21,834 bases of DNA, from contig PLIQ01000073.1 in assembly GCA_003140115.1 (NCBI GenBank), forward strand, positions 377 through 22,210, written 5' to 3'. Below, piece after piece: positions 13,596-21,834 of this stretch. This DNA is from Actinomycetota bacterium. GTDB lineage: Bacteria > Actinomycetota > Actinomycetes > Streptosporangiales > Streptosporangiaceae. Numbering within the stretch: position 1 is the stretch's first letter; each line of letters opens with the position of its first letter. The position numbers and the translations under genes are program-made. The notes beneath the pieces were generated by a model. The model was not told where the DNA came from. It did not search any database and worked only from the letters and a program-made list of their open reading frames with translations.

Positions 13596-16340
13596 GTGGC
13601 GACACAAGCACCAGACTCCGCAGCTCACGACCGGTTGCTGCTGCTCGACGGCCATTCGCTGGCTTACCGGGCGTTCTTCGCGCTTCCGATCGAGAACTTC
13701 TCCACCACCACCGGGCAGCCGACCAACGCGGTGTACGGGTTCACCGCGATGCTCATCAACGTGCTGCGCGACGAGAAGCCGACCCACGTCGCGGTGGCCT
13801 TCGACCGCGGGGAGCCGACGTTCCGGCACGAGCAGTGGGTCGAGTACAAGGCCAACCGGCGCGAGACGCCGGAGGACTTCCGCAGCCAGCTCAGCCTGAT
13901 CTTCGAGGTGCTGGACGCGCTCGGCATCCGGCGGCTGTCCGCGCCCGGCTACGAAGCCGACGACATCATCGCCACCCTGGCCACGCAGGCCGCGGCGGAG
14001 GAGATGGACGTGCTCATTGTCACCGGTGACCGCGACGTCCTCCAGCTGGTGAGCGACCGGGTGACGGCGCTGATGACCCGCCGCGGCATCACCGACATGA
14101 CCCGCTTCACTCCGCAGACCGTGCAGGAGAAGTACGGGCTCTCCCCGGCGCAGTACCCCGACTTCGCCGCCGTCCGCGGCGACCCGAGCGACAACCTGCC
14201 CGGCATCCCGGGCGTGGGGGAGAAGACCGCGACCAAGTGGATCGCGGAGTTCGGCTCGCTGGCCAACTTGGTGGACCGGGTGGACGAGGTCAAGGGCAAG
14301 GTCGGCGACGCGCTGCGTGAGCACCTGGCCACCGTGCTGCGCAACCGTCAGCTCACCTCGCTGCTCACCGACCTGCCCGCCGAGACGGTCGGTGCCGTGC
14401 CCGGCGACCTGCTGCCGGTGGCTTGGGACCGGGAAAAGATCCACCAGCTCTTCGACACCCTGCAGTTCCGCGTGCTGCGAGACCGGCTGTACCAGACGCT
14501 GCCGCACGGCCTGATCGGCGCCGTGGGTTCGGCGGACCAGATCCTCACCGCCGAGGGCGGCCCAGCGAAGCAGGCTCTTGATGTGGTGGCCGACCTGCTC
14601 GGACCCGATGAGCTCGCGGCCTGGCTGGCCGCCCATGCTTCCGCCGAACGGTCCGGCCTGGCAGTAGCCGGCAGCTGGGGACGCGGCACGGGGAATTTGA
14701 CCGCCGTGGCTATCGCGGCCCCGGACGGTCACGGCGCCCACGTCGACCCCACCGCGCTTACCGACGACGACGAGCGGGCCCTGGCCGCCTGGCTGGCCGA
14801 TCCCGCGCACCCCAAGGTCCTGCACGACGCCAAGGGCCCCCTGCACGCCTTCGCCGCCCGCGGCTTCACCCTGGCCGGCCTGGAATGCGACACGGCGCTG
14901 GCCGCCTACCTGGCCCTGCCGGGCCAGCGCACCTTCGATCTGGCCGACCTGACGCTGCGCTACACCGGCCAGGAGCTCCGTGAGGAGCCCGCGGACGGCC
15001 AGCTCACGCTGGACGGGTCGGTCGAGCGCGACGCGGCCGCCGGGCTCGTGCTGCGCGCCCAGGCCACCCTGCAGCTCGCCGCGGCGCTCGACGCCGACCT
15101 GGACCGCCGCGAGGCCGGCGCGTTGCTGCGCGAACTGGAACTGCCGCTAGTCTCGGTGCTGGCCAAGATGGAGCACACCGGGATCGCCGCCGACCTCGAC
15201 CACTTCGCGGCCATGTCCGCCACACTGCACGGCGAGGTGAAGGCGGCCGAGCAGGCCGCGTTCGCCGTCGTCGGGCACGAGTTCAACCTCGGCTCGCCCA
15301 AGCAGCTGCAGGAAATCCTGTTCACCGAGCTCGGGCTGCCCAAGACCAAGCGGATCAAGACCGGGTACACCACCGACTCCGAGGCGCTGACCAGCCTGCT
15401 CGCGCAGACCGGCCATCCGCTGCTCGAGCATCTGCTCCGGCACCGCGACGTGTCCAAGCTGATGACGATCGTGGACTCGCTGATCCCGATGCCGGGCGAG
15501 GACGGCCGGATCCACACCACCTACAACCAGACCATCGCGGCCACCGGCCGGCTGTCCTCCACCGACCCGAACCTGCAGAACATCCCGATCCGCAGCGAGC
15601 TCGGCCGGCAGATCCGCAAGGGCTTCATCGTCGGCGCGGGCTACGAGTGCCTGCTCACCGCGGACTACAGCCAGATCGAGCTGCGCATCATGGCCCACCT
15701 GTCCGGCGACGAGGCGCTGATCGCCGCGTTCGAGTCCGGGCACGACTTCCACGCCGCTACCGCCTCCCGGGTGTTCGGGCTGCCGCCCGAGGAGGTGGGA
15801 CCCGAGCTGCGCGCCAAGATCAAGGCGATGAACTACGGCCTGGCCTACGGCCTGTCCGCCTTCGGGCTCTCCAACCAGCTGCGCATCACCCCGGACGAGG
15901 CCCGCGGGCTGATGGATGAGTACTTCAAGGAGTTCGGCGGCGTGCGGGACTACTTGCACGAGGTGGTCTCCCGGGCCCGGATGGACGGCTACACCGCGAC
16001 CATGATGGGCCGGCGCCGCTACCTGCCCGACCTGACCTCGGACAACCGGCAGCGGCGGGAGATGGCCGAACGGATGGCCCTGAACGCGCCCATCCAAGGC
16101 TCGGCCGCCGACGTGATCAAGGTGGCCATGCTGGCCGTGGACAGCTCCCTGACCGGCGCGGGGCTGCGCTCCCGGATGCTGCTCCAGGTCCACGACGAGC
16201 TGCTCATCGAGGTGGCGCCCGGCGAGTACGACCAGGCCCACGACCTAGTCTGCGCCGCCATGGCCGGCGCTGCCGCGCTGCGCGTCCCGCTGGACGTCTC
16301 GGTAGGCACCGGCCGAACCTGGGACGACGCAGCGCATTAG
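13596..16340 (+). CDS. polA: DNA polymerase I
   Basis: Predicted 914 residues, close to the 904 of M. tuberculosis PolA. It fills gaps in excision repair and removes Okazaki-fragment primers. The 5'-3' exonuclease domain (about 8-290) has LLLDGHSLAYRAFFAL, the acidic EADDIIATL and GDRDVLQL, and the helix-hairpin-helix GDPSDNLPGIPGVGEKTA. The middle domain (about 310-500) resembles the 3'-5' exonuclease fold but lacks the catalytic Asp-x-Glu pair, so proofreading is probably absent, as in other actinobacterial PolA. The polymerase domain (about 530-914) has motif A DYSQIELRI (Asp690), motif B KIKAMNYGLAYG and motif C QVHDELL (His866, Asp867). I chose GTG 13596, giving MATQAPDSAAHDRLLLLDG, because the upstream ATG 13548 lies in the preceding terminator. 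Convergent or divergent genes do not overlap it. Confidence 0.97.
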   Translation: MATQAPDSAAHDRLLLLDGHSLAYRAFFALPIENFSTTTGQPTNAVYGFTAMLINVLRDEKPTHVAVAFDRGEPTFRHEQWVEYKANRRETPEDFRSQLSLIFEVLDALGIRRLSAPGYEADDIIATLATQAAAEEMDVLIVTGDRDVLQLVSDRVTALMTRRGITDMTRFTPQTVQEKYGLSPAQYPDFAAVRGDPSDNLPGIPGVGEKTATKWIAEFGSLANLVDRVDEVKGKVGDALREHLATVLRNRQLTSLLTDLPAETVGAVPGDLLPVAWDREKIHQLFDTLQFRVLRDRLYQTLPHGLIGAVGSADQILTAEGGPAKQALDVVADLLGPDELAAWLAAHASAERSGLAVAGSWGRGTGNLTAVAIAAPDGHGAHVDPTALTDDDERALAAWLADPAHPKVLHDAKGPLHAFAARGFTLAGLECDTALAAYLALPGQRTFDLADLTLRYTGQELREEPADGQLTLDGSVERDAAAGLVLRAQATLQLAAALDADLDRREAGALLRELELPLVSVLAKMEHTGIAADLDHFAAMSATLHGEVKAAEQAAFAVVGHEFNLGSPKQLQEILFTELGLPKTKRIKTGYTTDSEALTSLLAQTGHPLLEHLLRHRDVSKLMTIVDSLIPMPGEDGRIHTTYNQTIAATGRLSSTDPNLQNIPIRSELGRQIRKGFIVGAGYECLLTADYSQIELRIMAHLSGDEALIAAFESGHDFHAATASRVFGLPPEEVGPELRAKIKAMNYGLAYGLSAFGLSNQLRITPDEARGLMDEYFKEFGGVRDYLHEVVSRARMDGYTATMMGRRRYLPDLTSDNRQRREMAERMALNAPIQGSAADVIKVAMLAVDSSLTGAGLRSRMLLQVHDELLIEVAPGEYDQAHDLVCAAMAGAAALRVPLDVSVGTGRTWDDAAH

Positions 16341-16348
16341 TGCTGGCC

Positions 16349-16366
16349 CGGGGGGACGACCCCCCG
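16349..16366 (+). terminator. Hairpin terminator after polA
   Basis: CGGGGGG (16349-16355) and CCCCCCG (16360-16366) form a perfect 7-bp all-GC stem with an ACGA loop, eight bases after the polA stop. No T-tract follows. A further CCCCCC run at 16369-16374 could pair alternatively with the G run. Confidence 0.6.
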
Positions 16367-16473
16367 AACCCCCCGGTGCGCTTCACGCCCGGCCACTCCA
16401 TCCCCGGCCATCCCCTTGGACCTCTGGGGCCTCGGGCCGGGACGACCGAGACCCTATTGTGGCCGGGCTCAAA

Positions 16474-16502
16474 TTGACCCTTCGACCTGGCTCTCATATC
16501 CT
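16474..16502 (+). promoter_or_regulatory. Strong predicted promoter of rpsA
   Basis: TTGACC (16474-16479) and TATCCT (16497-16502) are 17 bases apart, the best housekeeping-type promoter in the window and suited to a ribosomal protein gene. A second TATCCT occurs at 16516-16521 and a TAACGT at 16539-16544, both without a good -35 box. The predicted start near 16509 gives a leader of about 195 bases. Confidence 0.6.
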
Positions 16503-16508
16503 GAACGC

Positions 16509-16703
16509 TGCGCCGTATCCTCGTGCGTTCCGTCGTGGTAACGTGACATCACGTCACGTGACCGGGCTGGCGGCCGCCGGGCATGCCGTGGTCGGCCCGT
16601 GCTGGTTCCGGTAGGTCCTGCGAATTCTGGTCATTCTGGGGTGCGCGGTTCTGCGGCGCGTCCAAAAAAACCTTCCCTGTCCGCATCCGGAGCCAACCCA
16701 CAC
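16509..16703 (+). other. Long rpsA leader within a 363-base gene-free stretch
   Basis: The gap between polA and rpsA (16341-16703) holds the polA terminator, the rpsA promoter and this predicted leader. The leader contains overlapping palindromes (16541-16562), an A7 run at 16666-16672 and only a distant GGAG (16689-16692, 11 bases before the ATG). No riboswitch class is recognised. A long leader with a weak ribosome binding site fits the autogenous control known for S1 in other bacteria, but I see no proven element. Confidence 0.4.
16541..16562. repeat. Overlapping palindromes in the rpsA leader
   Basis: ACGTGAC (16541-16547) and GTCACGT (16553-16559) are inverted arms with a 5-base spacer. 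The second arm is part of GTCACGTGAC (16553-16562), itself a perfect 10-base palindrome. The two structures are mutually exclusive as hairpins. They may be a DNA-binding site near the promoter or an RNA switch at the 5' end of the leader. Confidence 0.4.
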
Positions 16704-18284
16704 ATGACGAGCAGCACGCAAGCCAACTCGACCCCCAAGGTGGCGGTCAACGACATCGGGTCCGAGGAGGCATTCCTCGCCGCGATCGACGAAACCATCA
16801 AGTATTTCAACGACGGTGACATCGTCGAAGGAACAGTCGTAAAGGTCGACCGAGACGAGGTATTGCTCGATATCGGCTACAAGACAGAAGGCGTGATTCC
16901 CTCACGCGAACTGTCGATCAAACACGATGTCGACCCGCATGACGTAGTCAAGACCGGCGAGCACATCGAGGCCCTGGTCCTCCAGAAGGAGGACAAAGAA
17001 GGCCGCCTGATCCTGTCCAAGAAGCGGGCCCAGTACGAACGGGCCTGGGGCACGATCGAGAAGATCAAGGACGAGGACGGCGTGGTCACCGGCACGGTGA
17101 TCGAAGTCGTCAAGGGCGGCCTGATCCTGGACATCGGCCTGCGCGGCTTCCTGCCCGCCTCGCTGGTGGAGATGCGCCGCGTCCGCGATCTTCAGCCGTA
17201 CGTAGGCCGGGAGATCGAGGCCAAGATCATCGAGCTGGACAAGAACCGCAACAACGTGGTCCTGTCCCGCCGGGCCTGGCTGGAACAGACCCAGTCCGAG
17301 GTCCGCCACACCTTCCTCAACACCTTGTCCAAGGGCCAGATCCGCAAGGGCGTCGTCTCCTCGATCGTCAACTTCGGCGCGTTCGTCGACCTGGGCGGCG
17401 TGGACGGTCTGGTGCACGTGTCCGAGCTGTCCTGGAAGCACATCGACCACCCGGGCGAGGTCGTCGAGGTGGGCCAGGAGGTCACGGTCGAGGTGCTCGA
17501 CGTGGACATGGACCGGGAGCGGGTCTCGCTCTCGCTCAAGTCCACGCAGGAAGACCCATGGCAGCAGTTCGCTCGGACCCACCAGATCGGCCAGGTCGTG
17601 CCGGGCCGGGTGACCAAGCTGGTGCCGTTCGGCGCGTTCGTCCGCGTCGAGGAGGGCATCGAGGGCCTGGTGCACATCTCCGAGCTCGCCGACCGGCACG
17701 TGGAGATTCCCGAGCAGGTTGTGCAGGTTGGCGACGAGATCTTCGTCAAGATCATCGACATCGACCTGGACCGGCGCCGGATCAGCCTGTCGCTCAAGCA
17801 GGCCAACGAAGGCACCGTCGGCGAGACGGTCGGCGACGACTTCGACCCGACGCTGTACGGCATGCCGGCCTCCTACGACGAGCAGGGCAACTACGAGTAC
17901 CCCGACGGTTTCGACCCAGAGACCGGCGAGTGGCTGCCCGGCTACGAGAAGCAGCGTGAGGAGTGGGAGCACCAGTACGCTGAGGCGCGCGCCAGGTTCG
18001 AGGCGCACCGGCGGCAGGTGGAGGAATCCCGCAAGGCTGATGAGGAAGACGCGGCCGCGCCGGTGGGTGATGACTCTGGCGAGGACGGCTCGGCGGCTTC
18101 GGCCGGCAACGGCGGTGCCGCCCGGGCCGCCCGCGGAGCCCGCTCCGGCGGTCCCCGGCAGCCTGCGGGCGCGCCCGGAGCGGTTACGTCCAGCTCGAGT
18201 CCGGGTGCCGCAGCGACTGGTACCTTGGCCTCCGACGAGGCCCTGGCTGCCCTCCGCGAGAAGCTCTCCGGCGGCCAGTCCTGA
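16704..18284 (+). CDS. rpsA: 30S ribosomal protein S1
   Basis: Predicted 526 residues with four S1 OB-fold domains at about 36-105, 123-190, 208-279 and 295-365. Actinobacterial S1 usually has four domains rather than the six of E. coli. Conserved pieces include [60 protein letters not shown] and [20 protein letters not shown]. The C-terminal 160 residues are acidic, then Ala/Gly/Ser-rich and probably disordered. S1 binds mRNA on the small subunit and helps initiation. I chose ATG 16704 (MTSSTQANS, then [12 protein letters not shown]) because that N-terminus matches the family; the frame is open for 35 more codons upstream within the leader without resemblance to S1. The gene is followed by an excellent terminator, so it is probably monocistronic. 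Confidence 0.98.
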   Translation: MTSSTQANSTPKVAVNDIGSEEAFLAAIDETIKYFNDGDIVEGTVVKVDRDEVLLDIGYKTEGVIPSRELSIKHDVDPHDVVKTGEHIEALVLQKEDKEGRLILSKKRAQYERAWGTIEKIKDEDGVVTGTVIEVVKGGLILDIGLRGFLPASLVEMRRVRDLQPYVGREIEAKIIELDKNRNNVVLSRRAWLEQTQSEVRHTFLNTLSKGQIRKGVVSSIVNFGAFVDLGGVDGLVHVSELSWKHIDHPGEVVEVGQEVTVEVLDVDMDRERVSLSLKSTQEDPWQQFARTHQIGQVVPGRVTKLVPFGAFVRVEEGIEGLVHISELADRHVEIPEQVVQVGDEIFVKIIDIDLDRRRISLSLKQANEGTVGETVGDDFDPTLYGMPASYDEQGNYEYPDGFDPETGEWLPGYEKQREEWEHQYAEARARFEAHRRQVEESRKADEEDAAAPVGDDSGEDGSAASAGNGGAARAARGARSGGPRQPAGAPGAVTSSSSPGAAATGTLASDEALAALREKLSGGQS

Positions 18285-18296
18285 CCAACGCATAAG

Positions 18297-18327
18297 AGCG
18301 GCACCCACTACGGTGGGTGCCGCTTTT
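18297..18327 (+). terminator. Rho-independent terminator after rpsA
   Basis: AGCGGCACCCAC (18297-18308) and GTGGGTGCCGCT (18313-18324) form a perfect 12-bp stem with a TACG loop, followed by TTTTGTGTT. It lies 12 bases after the rpsA stop and is a textbook intrinsic terminator, separating rpsA from coaE. Confidence 0.93.
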
Positions 18328-18416
18328 GTGTTGCCCGCCGGGCCCGTCGTAACCCAGGCGAGGCTCCCGCCGAACAACCGAGCTGGGCCTGCGGCGAGAT
18401 CTAGACGCGGTTCCCC

Positions 18417-18429
18417 TACGCTGGTGCCC
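18417..18429 (+). promoter_or_regulatory. Possible leaderless -10 box of coaE
   Basis: TACGCT (18417-18422) is a TANNNT box seven bases before GTG 18430. No Shine-Dalgarno sequence is visible and the upstream gene ends in a strong terminator, so a promoter is needed here. No good -35 box is seen. Confidence 0.4.
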
Positions 18430-19407
18430 GTGGCGGGACACGGGGACCGGGTACTGCGGGCCGGGCTAACCGGCGGCATCGGGTCCGGCAAGAGCGAGGT
18501 ATCCCGGCGGTTGGCCGCTCACGGGGCCGTGATCATCGACGCGGACATCGCCGCCCGGGCCGTGGTCGAGCTGGGCACCCCGGGGCTGGCGCGAGTCGCG
18601 GAGGCCTTCGGCGCCGACGTGCTCGGCCCGGACGGCGCCCTGGACCGGGACCGGCTCGGCGCGATCGTGTTCCGCGATCCCGCCTCACGCGCCACGCTGA
18701 ACGCCATCGTCCACCCCCTGGTCGCAGAGTGGATGCGGGCCGCCGAGCAGGCCGCCGTGGATGCGGCCCGCGGCGACCTGATCATCGTGCACGACGTGCC
18801 GCTGCTGGCCGAGAACCGCCGGGCCGGCGGCTTCGACCTGGTCATCGTGGTAGACGTCCCGCCCGAGCTTCAGCTCGAGCGACTGGTCGGGCAGCGCGGC
18901 CTGACACCGGATCAGGCCTCGGCCCGCCTGGCCGCGCAGGCCAGTCGGGAGCAGCGCCTGGCCGTGGCCGACCTGGTGATCGACAACTCCGGCTCCCTGC
19001 AGGACCTCGACCGCCGCGTCGCCGAGGTCTGGACCGAGCTCACCCGCCTACTGCCTCGTCAGCCGCCGTTACCGGGCGGCGGCGGCGCGAAGGGCAGGCT
19101 CACGCAGCTCGGCGCGGGCGGTGAGGTCAGCTTCCCGTCCGAGAACGACGTGGTCATCGTGCCGTTCGTACTGGTCCCCACGGCCACGACCAGGACGTCA
19201 CCGGCCGGAATACCCTGCGCGTTGACGGTGAAGGAGCCGTCCTTTGAGCTGCCCCCCTGCACGCTGATGCTGCCGCGGGCCACCGGCACGGCGGGCGCCG
19301 GCAGCGACCGGATGCTCGGACAGCCGGCCCCGACCGGCACGATGATCACATTGTCGCCGAGCTGGTGCAGCTTGGCGTTGGCTTGGGTGATCCCGGACGT
19401 CTGGTAG
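18430..19407 (+). CDS. coaE: Dephospho-CoA kinase with unusual C-terminal read-on
   Basis: CoaE phosphorylates dephospho-CoA with ATP in the last step of coenzyme A synthesis. From GTG 18430 the frame gives 325 residues. The kinase core occupies about 9-207: P-loop [11 protein letters not shown] (Lys21), IIDADIAAR (Asp37, Asp39), [37 protein letters not shown] and [16 protein letters not shown] normal CoaE would end near position 19055, but the first in-frame stop is TAG 19405-19407. The extra 118 residues lie antisense to the gene at 19059-19646, are Pro/Thr/Ala-rich and match nothing I recognise. They are not the GrpB-like domain fused to mycobacterial CoaE. Either the protein carries a non-homologous tail or the stop is lost by mutation or sequencing error. 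The core assignment is secure, the 3' end is not. Confidence 0.85.
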   Translation: MAGHGDRVLRAGLTGGIGSGKSEVSRRLAAHGAVIIDADIAARAVVELGTPGLARVAEAFGADVLGPDGALDRDRLGAIVFRDPASRATLNAIVHPLVAEWMRAAEQAAVDAARGDLIIVHDVPLLAENRRAGGFDLVIVVDVPPELQLERLVGQRGLTPDQASARLAAQASREQRLAVADLVIDNSGSLQDLDRRVAEVWTELTRLLPRQPPLPGGGGAKGRLTQLGAGGEVSFPSENDVVIVPFVLVPTATTRTSPAGIPCALTVKEPSFELPPCTLMLPRATGTAGAGSDRMLGQPAPTGTMITLSPSWCSLALAWVIPDVW

Positions 19408-19646
19408 ACGTCGAGCGTGACCGTCCCGTTGGGGTTCTTGGTCACCGCGTAGGCCGGACTGCCACCGCCGCTGCTGGCCGCCAGGGCCCCGGCGGTGCCC
19501 GCGACGGCGAGGCAGCCCGCGCCGGCCACCAGCAAGGTCCGGCGCGCTGCGACGCGGGGCCTTGGCGCCGGCGGCTGGGTGTGTGCCAGCGTCGATCCGT
19601 GCTCCCGCATCAGATCGGCGAATAGCTGGTCGGCAAAGTTAGTCAT
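19059..19646 (-). CDS. Single-helix membrane protein, putative anti-sigma partner of the ECF sigma factor
   Basis: Predicted 195-residue protein with a short cytoplasmic N-terminus (1-36), one membrane helix (about 37-58) and an extracytoplasmic domain rich in Gly, Val, Ser and Thr, ending in a Pro/Gly tail. I chose ATG 19646 because AGGGG lies eight bases upstream; the in-frame GTG 19655 overlaps that site. The start overlaps the sigma-factor stop by eight bases, so the two are translationally coupled. Position and topology suggest an anti-sigma factor or sensor, but the N-terminus is short and has no His-x3-Cys-x2-Cys zinc anti-sigma motif. I do not recognise a named family. Its last 349 bases overlap the extended coaE frame on the other strand. 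Confidence 0.7.
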   Translation of the reverse strand: MTNFADQLFADLMREHGSTLAHTQPPAPRPRVAARRTLLVAGAGCLAVAGTAGALAASSGGGSPAYAVTKNPNGTVTLDVYQTSGITQANAKLHQLGDNVIIVPVGAGCPSIRSLPAPAVPVARGSISVQGGSSKDGSFTVNAQGIPAGDVLVVAVGTSTNGTMTTSFSDGKLTSPPAPSCVSLPFAPPPPGNGG

Positions 19647-20274
19647 TACGGTCACCCCTGATCTCGTTCTTGGTGATGGCTTGCTTACGCAACGCTTGGT
19701 TGTGCCCTGCTTCCTTGCGCAGCCGGGCGCGGGTCCGCATCAGCCGCATCCGTACCGTGCCCGGCGTGAGCCCCAGTGCGGCCGCCGCCTCCTTCGGCCG
19801 AAGTCCCGCGATGTCCACCAGCTCGATCACCGCGCGGTCCCGTTCCGGCAGCGCGCCCAGCGCGGTGATCAGGTCGTGGCCGGCTCGTTCGGCATCGATC
19901 CGCTCGAGCAGTTCCTCGACCTGGTCCGGGTCTAGGTCACGGCGGCCGGCCAGCCGCCCCAGCTTGTGCTGCTGCCGGCTGTACGCCTCGCAGTACGATG
20001 CGTAGACCCGCCGGGCGATCCCGAACACCCAGGCCCGTGCAGTGCCCTTGCGCGGATCGAAAGACCCGAAGTAGGTGATCACCGCGACGAAGGTGTCCGC
20101 GGTGAGGTCGGCGACCAGCTGCGGATCGGCGCTGCGCCGCGCGAAGTACGCCGTCACGACGTCGACGTTCGCCCGGTACAGCCGCTCGAACTCGGCGGTC
20201 GCGCCAGCGTCTCCCGGCGGTTCCCTGGTCCCGGCGGCCGGCGATGTTGTTGCTGCTGCTGTCCTTTCGGTCAC
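19639..20274 (-). CDS. ECF-type RNA polymerase sigma factor
   Basis: Predicted 211-residue sigma factor with only regions 2 and 4. Region 2 (about 29-97) includes FERLYRANVDVVTAYFARR, LVADLTADTFVAVI and GTARAWVFGIARRVYASY, the last being the promoter-melting and -10 recognition part. Region 4 (about 135-186) includes ALPERDRAVIELVDIAGL and the helix-turn-helix KEAAAALGLTPGTVRMRLMRTRARL. It should direct RNA polymerase to a small stress- or signal-dependent regulon; the group cannot be assigned by eye. The start is GTG 20274, the only candidate before region 2, with little Shine-Dalgarno signal. It lies 31 bases after the large regulator gene on the same strand and overlaps its putative membrane partner, so the three are probably one operon. 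No C-terminal extension is present. Confidence 0.93.
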   Translation of the reverse strand: MTERTAAATTSPAAGTREPPGDAGATAEFERLYRANVDVVTAYFARRSADPQLVADLTADTFVAVITYFGSFDPRKGTARAWVFGIARRVYASYCEAYSRQQHKLGRLAGRRDLDPDQVEELLERIDAERAGHDLITALGALPERDRAVIELVDIAGLRPKEAAAALGLTPGTVRMRLMRTRARLRKEAGHNQALRKQAITKNEIRGDRND

Positions 20275-20304
20275 GTCTCTAGTAGCCGATCAGCCGCCGC
20301 AGCG

Positions 20305-21834
20305 TCACGCCGTGGTGTCACCGCCCCCGGTCCTTGCGGCGAATCCCGTCACCGCGAACAGCGGCCATTTTTCGGATGGGCCATTCAGCGCGTGGCTGCC
20401 GCGCTCGGCAAAGGTGATGCCCGATCCGGTCACCAGATCCTTGACCGTCCGGGAGACCAGGATCTCCGCGGGCAGCGCGATCGCCGCGACCCGGTCGGTG
20501 ATCTGCACCGAGGCTCCCGCGATGTCCTCGCCCACCAGGTCCACCTCGCCGGTGTGGATCCCCGCCCGGATCTGGATTCCCGCCGCGGCCGCTCCCTCGC
20601 GGACCGCGGCCGCGCAACGGATCGCGTGGCCGGGCGCGTCGAAGGTAGCCAGGATGCCGTCCGCGGTGGTCCTGATCAGCCGTCCCCGGTGTCCGCGAAC
20701 CAGATCCCCGGCGGCTGACTCGACCGGTGCCGCCTCGGCCCGGCCGTCGACCGTCTTGGCGTAGAGGATGGTGGCCAGCACGCGGTCCGGCTCGCCCGGA
20801 GGTGAGGTACTGGCTAGGAAGTCGGCGATCTCGGCGCAGAGCGCCTCGCGGTCCCCGCTGGCCGCGAATCGCAGCCAGTGGTCGCCCGGCTGTTCCCAAT
20901 AGCGGGCGCCAGCGATGTGGGCAGCCAGGTAGCGGCCGTGACACGGCGGCACTACGCGATCGCCAGCGCGCTGGATCACCAAGGTGGGCACGTGGATAGC
21001 AGGCAGCACGGCGCGGACATCGATATCGCGGATCATCCGCAGCATCCGCAGGAACGCGCTCGGGCTGACCGCCATCCGCTCGAACCGCCCAAACGCCTGG
21101 CGCCAGCGGGTCGAGTCCGCCCGGCTCTGCATGTACCACTCGATGCTCGCGCCCTGCCCCCAGCGGTTCGCGGCGATCTCGCGCAAGTCGTCGTACATCT
21201 CCTGCGCGTCCTGCCCGCACGGGTAGCCCGGGGCCGGGAACCGGCGGGCCGAGGCCGACCCCAGGATCAGCGCGGTGACGCGCCCGGGATGGGTGGCCGC
21301 GAACAGGATGCTCATCGGAGCGCCCTCCGAGTAGCCGAAGAACACGGCCTTGCTGGAGCTCGCGGCACGCATCACCGCCCGGACGTCCTCGATCCGTTCT
21401 TCGAGCGACATGTCGCCGGGTGCGCGATCCGACAGCCCGGTGTCCCGCTTGTCGAACATAATCAGCCGCCCCAGCTTGGCCAGGCGCCGGTAGAAGGCGG
21501 CCATCTGGGGGTCTTCCCAGAGTAGTTCGAGGTGGCTCATCAAGCCGGGCACGAACAAGATGTCCCGGTCCCCGTGGCCGAGGACCTGATAGGCGATGTG
21601 GATACCGTCGCTGGTCTGAACGTAACGGACCTCCGGCATGGCCTCGTCAGTGACTCCGCCGGGCTCGCGCGCACCAGCCGCCGCTGGACCCTTGAGCGCG
21701 GGATCCTGGCGCAGGATGCGCGCGTGCAGCTCGCGTAGCTCCGGGCTGGGCTCGATCGCGAGCTCGGCGACCAGGATGTCGCGCAACTCCCGGTAGGCGC
21801 GCAGCGCGTCGGCCTGCCGCCCGGCCCGGTACAG
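20305..21834 (-). CDS. BTAD - alpha/beta hydrolase - degenerate cyclase fusion (N-terminus outside window)
   Basis: At least 509 residues, open to the right window edge; the first 16 codons ([16 protein letters not shown]) continue a bacterial transcriptional activator domain that ends near residue 45. An apparent start at 21786 is an internal TTG. An alpha/beta hydrolase domain follows (about 65-345 of the visible part): nucleophile Ser169 in GYSEG, Asp292 in RAGDRV and His319 in GDHW form a plausible triad. The last domain (about 350-505) is class III adenylate/guanylate cyclase-like, with [25 protein letters not shown] and [15 protein letters not shown]. Its first motif is YAKTVDG where the family has FTDIVGS, so a metal-binding Asp is missing. 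A SARP-type DNA-binding domain probably precedes the visible part. The protein looks like a signal-responsive regulator upstream of the ECF sigma gene. Confidence 0.88.
   Translation of the reverse strand: MYRAGRQADALRAYRELRDILVAELAIEPSPELRELHARILRQDPALKGPAAAGAREPGGVTDEAMPEVRYVQTSDGIHIAYQVLGHGDRDILFVPGLMSHLELLWEDPQMAAFYRRLAKLGRLIMFDKRDTGLSDRAPGDMSLEERIEDVRAVMRAASSSKAVFFGYSEGAPMSILFAATHPGRVTALILGSASARRFPAPGYPCGQDAQEMYDDLREIAANRWGQGASIEWYMQSRADSTRWRQAFGRFERMAVSPSAFLRMLRMIRDIDVRAVLPAIHVPTLVIQRAGDRVVPPCHGRYLAAHIAGARYWEQPGDHWLRFAASGDREALCAEIADFLASTSPPGEPDRVLATILYAKTVDGRAEAAPVESAAGDLVRGHRGRLIRTTADGILATFDAPGHAIRCAAAVREGAAAAGIQIRAGIHTGEVDLVGEDIAGASVQITDRVAAIALPAEILVSRTVKDLVTGSGITFAERGSHALNGPSEKWPLFAVTGFAARTGGGDTTA

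Noticed and set aside
16599..16703. 35-codon N-terminal extension of rpsA
   Set aside because: The S1 family starts at the MTSST segment; the extension shows no resemblance and lies in the leader.

Overview
The window is high-GC DNA with actinobacterial gene order and is almost certainly chromosomal Actinomycetota. The evidence is a PknG-type kinase locus with a GlnX-like sensor, an ANTAR response regulator of the PdtaR type, the linkage pdtaR-like - polA - rpsA - coaE that is also found in mycobacteria and streptomycetes, and apparently leaderless starts with a TANNNT box about 6-7 nt before the start codon. I cannot name the genus from sequence alone.

Region A (1-9626, plus strand) is a Ser/Thr phosphorylation signalling cluster. 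It opens with the 3' end of an FHA gene cut by the window edge. Next come a four-helix GlnX-like membrane sensor, a soluble helical protein, a PknG-like kinase and a zinc-ribbon PP2C phosphatase. These four are joined by ATGA or GTGA start-stop overlaps. A VWA protein, a second FHA protein and a second, ribbon-free PP2C follow. Kinase, first phosphatase and FHA reader all carry paired N-terminal zinc-ribbon-like cysteine knuckles. The FHA ribosome binding site lies in a perfect hairpin starting at the VWA stop codon. The last PP2C seems to have its own leaderless promoter beside a 14-bp palindrome.

Region B (9631-10566, minus strand) is a stand-alone HTH/LAGLIDADG protein of lower GC than its surroundings, directly downstream of a tRNA-Leu(CAA) gene.

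Region C (10657-13560) holds the ANTAR response regulator, a tandem 16-bp repeat that places TGA in all three frames, a candidate minus-strand small RNA of about 84 nt with its own promoter and Rho-independent terminator, a hotdog thioesterase (minus), and a secreted aldose 1-epimerase with a LacI-type operator over its putative promoter and a strong terminator hairpin.

Region D (13596-19407) is housekeeping: polA, rpsA with a strong promoter and long leader, and coaE. The coaE frame has no stop at the expected end and runs about 350 bases antisense into the next gene.

Region E (19059-21834, minus strand) is a probable operon. A large multidomain regulator (BTAD, alpha/beta hydrolase and degenerate class III cyclase domains; its N-terminus lies beyond the window) is followed by an ECF sigma factor and a one-helix membrane protein that is probably the sigma factor's partner.
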